Shown: piece after piece, positions 1 through 10,040 of the stretch
How positions within the stretch are numbered: the stretch's first letter is position 1
How the letters are laid out: every line of letters begins with the position of its first letter
DNA from: Procambarus clarkii
Lineage: Eukaryota; Arthropoda; Malacostraca; Decapoda; Cambaridae
Length of the DNA: 64,000 bases
Reading direction: 5' to 3'
Assembly: GCF_040958095.1 (NCBI RefSeq)
Contig: NC_091208.1
Span: 16,361,267 to 16,425,266, forward strand
Notes under the pieces: generated by a model
What the model was told of the DNA's origin: nothing
Database searches by the model: none
The model's input: the letters and a program-made list of their open reading frames with translations, nothing else
Made by a program: the position numbers and the translations under genes

Positions 1-1637
1 AACGCCGGGGTAGCTGTCTCGAGATCACCACTACCCACCTGCTGCGTCATCAAGACTGCAGCCATTCCAGCAGTGTTGGAGGAGAGGTCAAGAAATGGAA
101 AGCGCGTAGCAGTACTCAAGAATTTCGCCGGAAGATTAATGATTACGTCATCTGAAGTAACAAGAAAGCGGAAGTAAGGCGGTCACAGGTGGAAGGCACG
201 GTTTCCCTACAGAGTACCGGGACTCGCCAATAGAAGGTCGCAAAATTGTCTCCTTTGGCCTAAAGTCAGCGGTACGAGGGTATACACAGTTGGTGTTTAC
301 GGCCTAGTAACCCTGTGGCATCAAGAAACGCCGGAGATGACGTGAGCAATGATGGAAGACGAGATTCACCTGTTCTGCAAACAAGCAACCCGCCTCTACG
401 ACCTTCTGACACCACTCCTGCTACGAGACACTGTTGGTACATCCAGTCCTGCTCTGCTGTGGTCATCTGCGACGTCAAGTTTAACATCAAGACTGCCGTG
501 TGAACTGTGATTGATATGAAGGCGTGTGGACTGTCGAGAGCAAGATCAATGGCCGAAGTAACAGTATTCTACAGCTGTCACTTGGCACTCCGCTCTACTA
601 CACTCTGTCGTCATTCAAGAGTACCGGATAGGAGTACAAGAGGACCAGGTATTGATGTCTACACATGGGAAGAAGCAAGATCGACATCGTCATCGTCAGC
701 GACTATATTCAGCATCCAGCAACATCGATTTTTTTTTCTCGATTACTCAATATGAACAATTGATACAAACAACAAAGTTGGCTCTGAACATCTGTGTAAA
801 GAATATCTGGACACTTTTGTTTAAATGTTGAAAAACAGATTTAGAATCAATACTTTATAATTGTTGAAAAACAGATTTAAAATAATTCTGGTATAATATA
901 TGAAAATTTTACTCTATAAATTGGTCGGTAATCAAAATCGAAGCCCCTGTGACATTGTTTAAGCCCAGAACAAACGGTTATGGAAAATTATGTTGTGTGC
1001 TACTTTTGCAGAATGTTTGAACACAGGAGAGGCGGACCAATAGAAACATTGACACTCTTACAGTGAGTGCGGACACTTGACTGTACAGTCAGCTGAAACC
1101 TGTGATATAGTATAGGAATTTTTGTTTATATTTTTAGATACTTGTAATAAACGTTAGGTGTGTTCCTTAGCATGTCAAGGTTGACATTGATGGGGAGTGG
1201 TCGGTACACGGATGTGAACTTGATAGTTCAGTAGTACGCTCCCGGATGACTGAAAGTTCAGTCTGAAAGTATAACTTTGTTTATGTTTGAGCACGGTGTG
1301 GCCGGCTCTAGAGGACACATGAACTTGGCTAGTGAAGAGCCAAGAGATTTAATAGCTAGTCTTTGATGTTAGAGTAGGGACATGTTATTTAGCTATGTCA
1401 GTAAGGATAGGATGTATGTTTCCTGATGTTGGAGGATTGCTGTCAGTTGACAGCTGAGAAATTTATGAAATTTGAACATGTTTATTATGATGTTGGACTC
1501 TATTAATTGTCAAATTTTATTAGTTAGGTTAGCTTTTGTTTGTGGCATGAGTTGAATTGTGGATTTGGATACTAAACCTCGTTATTTTTAACAAATTAAC
1601 AAGGTTTACTAAGTGCTTGTGCGGGGGGGGGGGGGGT
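1..1637. other. Unassigned leading region
   Basis: No convincing gene or recognisable protein domain is seen on either strand; open frames are short and lack motifs. The stretch ends in a G-run (about 1623-1636) directly before the candidate LTR at 1638, where an LTR element would carry its polypurine tract. It could therefore be the interior of a non-autonomous or heavily deleted LTR element that begins outside the window. This is inference only. Confidence 0.3.
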
Positions 1638-2307
1638 TGTAACAAACTAGGCTGTTTGTAAGAATTATCCAGAATGGTTTATCGACAAGGGAGAATGGGA
1701 AGCTGGACCCGCGTGGTGACTCGGGACCTGACCCCAGGGAATTCGCGGTGAAAATAATTGACGCCTTATCCATAGTTGCGTATAATGAATCATTCTATAG
1801 TATTCAGTAATTTAGAGAAAATAGTCTTTATTCAGGTTGCATTCAAATTGTATTATTTAGTATTATTAGTTATAATATCAAGAGTATTCTAATTATTGAG
1901 TTAAGTCACCATCAGTGACGTCACGAATCAGATCTAAGTTGTAAGGCGGAGTGACCTGGCGGTCATAAGGTCATCAGAGTTGACATGTCCACTATTTCTC
2001 AAGGGTCAAATAGCCATTTGGTGATCGGGAACAGCTCTGCCGTTAGATGCTTGTGTAAGTTAACTTCAGTAAAATAATTCAACCAGTCTGGGTCAATTAA
2101 GTACAACAGAGGTTAATTGGTATAACTTAAACCTTGCTAAGTAACTGGGTAAGCGATGCGGAACAATACAATGCTCTAGTCTGGGGAAGACCAGAGAGAG
2201 GACAGTTAGTGTGGACTCGAGATCAACTGGGAGAGGTCTACCCATCAACACGGGTAGAGGGGGAGAAGAAGATCATTCGAGACACCCCCCCCCCCCCCCG
2301 TGTTACA
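1638..2307 (+). mobile_element. Candidate LTR (possible 3' LTR), family unresolved
   Basis: The segment starts with TGTAAC and ends with GTTACA, a 6-bp inverted terminus of the TG...CA type usual for LTRs, and is preceded by a G-rich tract that fits a polypurine primer. Length 670 bp. It is followed at once by the pyrimidine minisatellite. No target duplication can be tested because the other end of such an element would lie outside the window. No gag or pol coding was recognised upstream. Ty3/gypsy or BEL are the likeliest families; chance termini remain possible. Confidence 0.38.
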
Positions 2308-2833
2308 CTTCCTCCTCGCCCTCCCTCCCCGACCTATTCCTTCTTTCTCGCTCTCCTCTTTCTTCTTCCTGGCCCACTTCCTCCTTCCTCCTTGCTCTCC
2401 TCCTCTTTCCTCTTCGCTCTCCTCTTTCCTCCTTCCTCTTTGCTCGCCTCCTCCTCTTTCCTCTTCGCCCTCCTACTATTCCTTCCTCCTCCTTCTTCCT
2501 CATTACTCTCCTCCTCCTACCCTGTCGCCCCCCTGCTCCTCGCTCTCCTCCTTGCCCTCTTTCTTCCTCGACCTTCTACTCCTTCCTCCTCGCCCTCCTT
2601 TTCCCCCTCCTTCCTTCTCGTCCCCCTCCTCCTTCCTTCTCTTCCTCCTCGTTACTCCTCTTCCGCCTCCTCCCTCCCTCCTCGCCCTACTCCTCCTCTT
2701 TCCACCTCGTCCTCCTCGCTCACCCCCTTCTTCCTCCTCGGCCTCCTCCTTCCTCCTCGCCCTCCTCACTCTCCTCCTCCACGCCCTCCTTCGTCCTCGC
2801 CCTCCTCCTTCTTCCTCCTCGCCCTACTCCTCC
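2308..2833 (+). repeat. Pyrimidine minisatellite, left block
   Basis: Degenerate CTCCTCCTTCCTCCTCGCC-type tandem repeat, almost entirely C and T on the plus strand. It opens long but compositionally simple frames on both strands that should not be read as proteins. It resumes with the same motif at 4505, so the 1.67 kb between was probably inserted into one array. The strong strand asymmetry could favour triplex (H-DNA) structures. Confidence 0.85.
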
Positions 2834-4504
2834 TGTTGGAAATTTCCAACACTAATACAATACTGTTGTATTATTATTAACTATTACTAAAATCTACTAA
2901 TTACTGTTGTAACTAAAATTAACTAACAGTAGTGTTCACTTGAACTAATAATTGTATCTGTACAATAATGCTAGAATTCTTACGTAACCAAGCACCAGTA
3001 TTGTGTCAGATTCTACCTAGTTAAACACATTTATATCCAGTGTGTTAGAGAATTGAATGTGATTCTCTAAAATCATCAGTATTCCGTGTGATAATTATTT
3101 ACAGATAACCTAACTCCCAAATAATGCCAAATCGAGAGTTTTTAGTTATAATTGTTATCAAGTAATGAATTTACCGTCACGCGTGAATGCCACGGAGAAA
3201 ACTAAAATCATCTCCATTTCTCGTTTACCACCGTAACACGAGAAAGTAATAATATTTAGCTCCCTAGAATTACAACCCAGTCTTTATCAAAGCATTTTAG
3301 CCACAGTAATATTACTGTGGCTAAAGTAATATTACTTTATATATACTGCGCGAAGTAATATTATTCGTGATAAATAATTTCTGTGGCAAATGCGGGACGC
3401 GGGGTGGAAGGGGAGAGGCCATTGTGGTGGACGACAGCTCGAGGAGAAGTCGCCAGTGTGCGGCGTGAAGACTTGTTGCGGAATTGAGCAACTCGTTTTG
3501 GTGTCAGAGTCTAGGACACGTTGCGGTGAAGTTGTCAGCAAGATTTAACCTGATACTCATCCCAGAACTAGTTAATTTGTTCTACGTGATCCGTCGTGAC
3601 CGGCCAAATAAGCGCGTCGACATCCAAGCCAAGCTAGCTACCACGTGTTCGCCATTGTGACGCTAGAGCCTGGGACGCGGTTTCGGCAAGCTTCAACTTA
3701 TTCAGTACCCTATTAGCTAAGTATATATAACTCCCTTTTGATGCATCATTAGAGATTGTATATGGCAGGGTAGCTTGTCGTTACGTCGAGCAACTTAAAC
3801 AAAACCCATGTTAGTATTCTAGATTTATTTATTTCCATTTTCTTGAATATAGATATTTAGTAGCCTAGTACATTGCTACGTAATATCCCTTAAATTACAG
3901 CTCGCGCGTGAGGCATCCACGAGCTGTTACTTTACACGTGTTATTCATCTCCCAGCGTTCTATGAGGAATTCCGGAGATCCCGAGGATGATTCATAACTG
4001 ATGTCTTTGAAAACGTCTTCAAGCTAAGACTTTTCGTATTTCTTTAATTATTCAAATTATCAGTATTTTAGTTATCATTTATAGAATGCTGTACACTGGA
4101 GATAATACGTGTTTATTATAATGATTAATTTCTGATGTTGATGATCTATATTCTTATTGGTGATAAATTTTCTATTGATTCCTTAATTGGTCATAAGATT
4201 AGGTTATTACACAATGAACTGGTGTACGAACCACACTAGTTCCTAGACATATATGAAGTTCTAGCAATAACCCCCCAATGTAGGTGTTTGAGGCTTTGAT
4301 TCCAGTAAATTATTTATACAGCCCATTAATTACTCAAGTGATTATATTTCCTAATATTTATCCATAGTCACTGGTTCTTCCAGGATTTTCCAATGATCAC
4401 ATTTTATTAGTTTCCCTCTTTACTATAAAAGCGGGTGGTCCTTCGTAATTAATTTCATTACTTTAATAATTAAATAAATAGAGTCAAGCCCCAAATGTCC
4501 CACA
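2834..4504. mobile_element. 1.67-kb insertion within the pyrimidine minisatellite
   Basis: This AT-rich block interrupts one minisatellite cleanly on both sides. It begins with the 18-bp palindrome TGTTGGAAATTTCCAACA and ends close to CCCACA, so TG...CA termini of a solo LTR are possible. A target duplication cannot be read because both flanks are repeats. A TATA-like stretch lies near 3722. No coding sequence is recognised. A foldback or other non-coding element is an equal alternative. Confidence 0.4.
3298..3335. other. Nested palindromes carrying TAATATTAC twice
   Basis: Positions 3298-3323 form a perfect 26-bp palindrome: an 8-10 bp stem (AGCCACAG / CTGTGGCT) around TAATATTA. The nonamer TAATATTAC occurs at 3307-3315 and again at 3327-3335 inside a second palindrome. 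This nonamer in a hairpin is the rolling-circle origin signature of geminiviruses and many CRESS-DNA replicons. No Rep-like coding is visible nearby, so chance in AT-rich DNA is the default reading. Confidence 0.6.
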
Positions 4505-5187
4505 CCTTCCTCCTCCTCCTCCCTCTTCGCCCTCCTCCTCCTTCCTCCTCGCCCTCCTCGTCCTTCCTTTTCGCCCTCCTTTCTCCTCCTCGCCCTCCTC
4601 GTCATTCATTTTCGCCCTCCTCCCTCCTCCTCCTTCCTTCTCAGCCCTCCTCCTCCTTCCTACTCACCCTCCTCCTCCTCCTTCCTTCTTGCCCTTCTTC
4701 TACCTCCACTTTCTTCCTCCTCCTCCTTCCTCCTTGCCCTCTTCCTCCTCGCCCTCCTCCTTCCCCCTCCCCTTCTCGACCTCCTCCTTACTCCTCACCC
4801 CGCCTCCTCCTCTCCCTACTCCTCCTCGCCCTCCTCCTCCTCCTTCCTCCTCGGCCTCCTCCTTCCTACTCGCCCTCCTCCTCCTTCCTCCTCGCCCTCC
4901 TCCTTCCTCCTCGCATTACTCCTCCTTCCTCCTCTTCCTCCCTCTTCGCCCTCCTCCTCCTCCTTGCTCTCCTCCTTCTTCCTCCTCGCCCTCCTTCCTC
5001 CTCGTTCTACTCCTCCTCGCTCTCCTCATCCTCAACGTCCTCTTTAACTTCCTCCTCTACCTCATCCTCCTTCCTCCTCTGCCTTGACCTCCTCCTCCTC
5101 CTTCCTCCTCGATCTCCTCCTCCTTCCTCCTCGACTTCATCCTCTTACCTGGAATTCTTCCTCCCTCCTCCTCGACCTCTTCCTAAA
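4505..5187 (+). repeat. Pyrimidine minisatellite, right block
   Basis: Continuation of the CCTCCTTCCTCCTCGCC-type array seen at 2308-2833, same strand and composition, fading out near 5187. Long Ser/Pro/Leu-rich frames here are artefacts of the repeat. Confidence 0.85.
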
Positions 5188-5493
5188 AAAATGAATAAAA
5201 ATGATGAATTAACCTTTATTATGATCTTGTTTCTTTTTACTAGATGTTGAAATATACTTTTTATATTTCTACATTTATATAAATAACAGCAATAAAAAAA
5301 CTACGATTATGAAACATTTAAGGTTGCCACAAGGTTTCAAATTTTTTTTAGCCAACGTTTCGTGCAATACGTTTTAGAAACTTATTTACATCCACACAAA
5401 ATTACGCATCTAATGCGTGAAAACAAATGTTGCCCCTACTTTCCAACACTTTCCAGATACGTTGTGGCAACCTAAAATTGTTTCCTGGGATAC

Positions 5494-5690
5494 ACATCAA
5501 GACGTCAACACCAGCAATCAACAGCCAATTAATGCACAACTATATTCTACCCACTTCAAGACTCTGCTCCAATACAGAAGCATCAAGAAATATGGGCCAA
5601 TAGGCCCTCTGCAGTTACTTCCATTCTTACCTTCAATTTACCCAATTAATACCCATTGTTTCGTGTTCTGTCCTGTGTTGAAAGTTTTGT
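5494..5690 (+). mobile_element. Penelope-like element, 3' tail fragment
   Basis: The stretch from about 5496 closely matches the end of the Penelope GIY-YIG frame at 48573-49067 (AINSQL...NYILPTSR region followed by the shared non-coding motif GGGCCAATAGGCC near 5595). The coding sense is shifted relative to the longer copies and only the C-terminal end plus 3' non-coding sequence remains. It abuts a (TA)n tract. Fossil fragment, recognised by internal comparison within the window. Confidence 0.6.
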
Positions 5691-5711
5691 TCACCTCATC
5701 CAAAACTGTTG

Positions 5712-5712
<1 letters not shown>

Positions 5713-5763
<51 letters not shown>
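5713..5763. repeat. (TA)n microsatellite
   Basis: Pure TA dinucleotide run of about 50 bp between the Penelope tail and the tRNA-like tandem units. Many repeats in this window meet at such runs. Confidence 0.98.
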
Positions 5764-5766
<3 letters not shown>

Positions 5767-6399
5767 AACAAGCCTGAATAGTCCCCAGGACTATATGCGA
5801 CTGAAAACTCACACCCCAGAAGTGACTCGAACCCATACTCCCAGAAGCAACGCAACTGGTAACTACAGGGCGCCTTAATCCGCTTGATCATCACGGCCGG
5901 ACAAAAGGAAGTGATAGCCAAAGCTATTTGAACCACTTCCCCGCCGGCAACTCGGATGGCAATCTTGGGCATAGCATTTCACCAAATCACCTCATTCTTT
6001 GGGGCACACGTGAGGAACACAAATGCGAACAAGCCTGAATGGTCCCCAGGACTATATGCGACTGAAAACTCACACCACAGAAGTGACTCGAACCCATACT
6101 CCCAGAAGCAACGCAACTGGTAACTACAGGGCGCCTTAATCCGCTTGACCATCACGGCCGGACAAAAGGAAGTGATTGCCAAAGCTATTTGAACCACTTC
6201 CCCGCCGGCAACTCGGATGGTAATCTTGGGCATAGCATTTCACCAAATCACCTCATTCTTTGGGGCACACGTGAGGAACACAAATGCGAACAAGCCTGAA
6301 TGGTCCCCAGGACTATATGCGACTGAAAACTCACACCCCAGAAGTGACTCGAACCCATACTCCCAGAAGCAACGCAACTGGTAACTACAGGGCGCCTTG
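5764..6399 (-). repeat. tRNA-like 261-bp tandem repeat, about 2.4 copies
   Basis: Units start at 5764, near 6024 and near 6285. On the minus strand each carries a pol III A-box-like stretch (TGGTCAAGCGGATTAAGG) and a B-box (GGTTCGAGTC), then a stretch shared with the 260-bp satellite at 50.9-53.3 kb. It is a diverged relative of that satellite (for example GGACAAAAGGAAGTGAT in place of GGACATAATGAGGTGAT). A tRNA-derived SINE that became tandem is the likely origin; it is not a functional tRNA gene. Confidence 0.8.
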
Positions 6400-6403
6400 T
6401 TTG

Positions 6404-6934
6404 TAATATAATTTTTCAAAGTTACCCTTCCAAAAATATGCAATATATGATGTTTATAAATTTGTATAAAATCAACAAATAGACTTTGGACTAAAATGTC
6501 TGCTATGTGCTGTAGAAGCACAAACTCTACATATAAGGTGTAATTTGCATGTAAATTGATTAATAAATGAAAGCTATGAAGTACTTTGAAGTTGTAAATT
6601 ACTTACCTGATTAAAATAAAGATCAAAGTTCGGCCACCTGTAGCTGAGCTTGACTTCGACAGATTTCGTTCATAATTGGCACCCTTGCAGATAGGCATCC
6701 ATTGAGCAAGGTGTGCAAGTTCCATGCACATCCCCTGATAAACGAAAAAAAAAAAAGTAAAAAAAATTATACATATATATATCCTGCACATGCATATTAC
6801 AATTATTACAAGAGTTTGTGCTTCTACAGCACATAGTAGACATTTTAGTCCAAAGTCCATTTGTTGATTTTATAAAAATTTATAAACATCATATATTGCA
6901 TATTTTTGGAAAGGTAACTTTGAATAATATTATT
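6404..6934. mobile_element. Inverted-repeat element with arms of about 125 bp
   Basis: Positions 6404-6528 reappear as the reverse complement at 6811-6934 with a few differences, around an interior of about 280 bp. The arms include ATGTCTGCTATGTGCTGTAG and its complement. No transposase is present. It inserted directly after a tRNA-like unit. A foldback element or a MITE with long terminal inverted repeats fits; a simple inverted duplication is the alternative. Confidence 0.6.
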
Positions 6935-8062
6935 GCACTAAACACTTTTTTGATAAAACTACTCACAGCAATCCTTTATTATATGCTAATTTTAATATCT
7001 GAGTGTTATAGAAAGGATTTTAGTTGACACATGTGTTCCCTGAGATTATTTGAAAATGTTGAAAATTCGTTGCATAATACGTTGTGTATTTTTTTCTCCT
7101 TTTCTGTTTAGGATGTGACGGTGAAACTTGAACCAGTTGCAGCCCTTTCTATAACCATTTCATAAATAAATTTATAAGCAAATTGAACAACTTTTAATTT
7201 AACCAGATTATGCCCCCTAAAGACGAAGTGAATTAAAGGGAGAAACAAACATAACTGAAATTATGTGGTAAAACAAATGCAACAAGGTACAGCAAAAAAA
7301 CTGTAGAAGTGTTAGCCAAATAAAATGCAGAAAATATAAGTATGTAAAACTATGTAGATATGAACTACATAGAACTATAAGAATTGAGTAAGACTATATA
7401 AGAACTATATAGAAATTCCAGATAAGCACAAAAATTACTTAAAGCTTCTAGTACTTCCAGAAGGAATTAAACAAAAAACAAAAAAACAGCAAGAGAACTA
7501 AGTTTAGAGCAGTTTTTAGTTTTTTTGAACCAAGAGCATAAATAACCAAACAAAGGAAACATGGTTAATATTAATTTAGAACTTTTAATGTTATTTACTA
7601 CTAATCCTTACTTTCACTTAATAAACCAGAAAAATCTGGTTTTTGCGGAAGACTTGTTTATTTTGAAGGTGTATTCTCATATGAAGATGGCGAACACTTC
7701 TTCTTGGATTCAGGTGAGTGTTGATTGCCTGAAATTGAATTGAAAAAAAAAAAATTATTTAAATTGTTTAATTTATTGAATGGCATTTTTCAAGCTGCAA
7801 TTTTTTTTAAATTACTGTAGTAGGTTATCAATGCTAACATTCGTTTGTGCGGTTGGAATATAGCGCTCACCGAGTGGGGGACTTATTTTATTTTAGATTA
7901 ATAATAATAAATAATTATTACATAAAATAATTAATTAATAATAAGTCCCCGGGCGCGCTTTAAGTACCCCACATGATGCGCGCGCAACTTTAGTCGGTAG
8001 ACACAAACTTATGGTAATACGCTTTCTTCCCCACAGAAACATCACTGCTTGAGATGCAGTGT
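6935..8062. other. AT-rich unassigned region
   Basis: No confident gene. One plus-strand frame (7561-7743) ends in a canonical-looking splice donor, CAG|GTGAGT, near 7714 after an ATGGCG start context at 7687-7692, so a first exon is possible but unsupported. An imperfect hairpin lies at about 7875-7955, with arms GGGGACTTATT and AATAAGTCCCC. Confidence 0.4.
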
Positions 8063-8844
8063 CTATTTATTCTCGGAATTCTCTGCTTCATATCTGAAGC
8101 ATGGTTTCCTTTTTCGTTGTTGAAGATGGTCAACATCGTCATCAATTTCCATATTAGACGTGTCTTCCGCTACTAAGCATCTTCTTTTTGCTACGTCAAA
8201 ATCATCTGTAATATTTGAATATAATTAGTAATATATCAGTGAGATATATATATTTATCATTACCTAGTAGTAGTGAACACTAATAAATAACTTAAATCAG
8301 CTTCCTAAAGAGATGTTTAATAATACGACATACATGATTTGGAACTTATAACTGGGGAAAGTACTTTGCACATAAGTCTTAAGTAGCTATAAGGAAACCC
8401 ATCTTGTGATTAAAATATAATTATAATGCTGTTTTTATGTCAGAACAGTGTTAAAGTTATGGTGAATGAATCTTAAATCTTAATAATAATAGTCTTGTAT
8501 CTTAAATCTGAATAATTATAAATTTATTGCCTACCGGTTGTTGATAGGAATGATGATATGACATGCATCTGCCAGGTCCGGTTTTTCATGCTTTTGGGCA
8601 CTAACAGTATGCCTGCTCCGAGGCCACCAGCACGATATGGTTTCCTAAAAAGTCAAAATAAACTGTTACATGCTAATTTTAGCACTAATTAGGAATATTT
8701 TTAAACCAACTCAATACTGTATATGCAATTTTTTAGTTTCAAAGTAATGCTTACATCATCAGCTTTTTTAATCCAGGTTGTGGAGATGATACCCACGATA
8801 TTATCATTGAAGCCTACCACAGCGTTCCGCTTTTCAGATGTCAT
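8063..8844 (-). pseudogene. DUF4806-family-like N-terminal gene fragment, three exons
   Basis: Three minus-strand blocks have proper splice signals. Exon A 8755-8844 (acceptor TTTTGTAG before it, donor GTAAGC after) reads VVGFNDNIVGIISTTW. Exon B 8535-8644 (acceptor TTTTTAG, donor GTAGGC) reads CWWP early and TWQMHVISSFL late. Exon C 8063-8205 (acceptor ATTACAG) reads VAKRRCLVAEDTSNME and then stops. The order V-F-D-N..V..W, C-W-W-P, W....V and A-x-x-T-S-D-like matches the N-terminal half of arthropod DUF4806 proteins, whose function is unknown. Within exon B the reading frame must change once, and the product (about 113 residues) is far shorter than the family. A decayed gene, or a real small gene with one sequence error, both fit. 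Retained introns argue against a processed copy. Confidence 0.55.
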
Positions 8845-9170
8845 CTACAAAATTGAAAAATCTTATTAAGGGGGTGTTCTCTCAAAATAAAAGAAATTAG
8901 CATAAAGTTGGTAATAGATTTATGGATTAAATTACTTGATTATGTCAATCATAGATTAGCCACATTTGTAAATGATTTTCGGTTGGTATAAACAGTAGCG
9001 GCCATGTATGGACTGTTATAAATTTACGGGCTGTTATGGGGGGGTCTTGAGTATTATGGAGAGGGCCAGCAGTTAGAATCAAGATGTATCAGGGTAGTGA
9101 CACAATTAGGCCCGGCCCCCAAGGAACATAGGTTCCTGTTTATACTTTAAGGTTTTAGAACAGATTATTA

Positions 9171-9236
9171 AGTTTTGAGTTCAGATATGAAGGGAAGGCT
9201 TAATACAGTGCTACTAGTGTTGGGAGCAGGTTTAGG
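9171..9236 (-). repeat. Inverted 5' arm of the Penelope fragment
   Basis: This stretch is the reverse complement of about 9286-9352 (for example TTGGGAGCAGGTTTAGGAT against ATCCTAAACCTGCTCCCAA), around a spacer of about 50 bp. Short inverted 5' pieces are typical of Penelope-like insertions. Confidence 0.75.
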
Positions 9237-9794
9237 ATGAAAGAAATTTACTGTGCCTACTCCCAAGCTAAACGAAATGTCTTTTATCCTAAACCTGCTC
9301 CCAACACTAGTAGCACTGTACTATGCCTTCCCTTCATATCTGAACTCAAAACTTTTACCAATACCTTTCGTCCTCTTGACATTAAACTTGCTTTTAGACA
9401 AACTGACACACTTCGTGGCAATCTATTTCACACTGCTTCTAATGCTGCTGGTGTCTACTCTATTTCCTGTTCGTCTTGTCCTCTCCAATACTTTGGCGAA
9501 ACTGGCCGTACACTGAATGACAGACTTAAAGAACACAAGAGAAGCGTTAAGTCTGCAGACACTAACAATGCTCTCTTCTGCCATGTGAGGGATTCTAATC
9601 ATCCCATTGATTGGTCTTCCTCCAAAATAATCTTTCCTGCCTCAACTCTACACAGACGCCGTCTTGTTGAATCGGCTCTAATACACAATGTACCCAACAT
9701 GAACTTGAGTCCTGCATTTGTTGCTGTGGACTCTTCCCTTTCACAGTATATACTTAAATGCTCTAATCTTTCTAACACACGTGACCTAACATAA
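9237..9794 (+). pseudogene. Penelope-like element GIY-YIG endonuclease fragment
   Basis: The open frame of 185 residues carries a GIY-YIG nuclease signature: GVY at residues 72-74, a CSSC pair just after, then YFGETGRTLNDRLKEH from about 85, containing the conserved Tyr, Gly, Arg and His positions. In Penelope-like elements this domain follows a telomerase-like reverse transcriptase and nicks target DNA. The reverse transcriptase is missing here, so the copy is 5' truncated, with an inverted 5' arm at 9171-9236. The 3' non-coding part runs to about 9990 and contains GGGCCAATAGGCCCTCTGCAG-type sequence, shared with the tail at 5595. This frame is a different family from the copies at 48-49 kb. 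Confidence 0.8.
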
Positions 9795-10040
9795 GCTTAC
9801 CCCTTCCATTTATCTTTCTCTTTCCTTTTCTTTCTCTTTTCTCCCTTTTTTCTGTTCATTGTCTTCTTTTATGTTCCCTTGCTATCCTCTTCTTATTCCT
9901 ATCTCCTTCTCATTTGGTGGTTATAATAGGAGCTGCCTCGTATGGGCCAATAGGCCCTCTGCAGCTCTTATTATTATTACTATCCCCTCTACTACACCTT
10001 ACTGTGCTCCTCAGCTCTCTCTTGCCTATTTATTGCCTGT

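Noticed and set aside
2134-2890. Several overlapping 190-250 residue frames rich in Ser, Pro and Leu
   Set aside because: Produced by the pyrimidine minisatellite; all frames are open together and there are no domains.
7875-7955. Hairpin GGGGACTTATT/AATAAGTCCCC as a regulatory structure or MITE
   Set aside because: Arms are short and imperfect and the loop is simple AT sequence; no second copy in the window.
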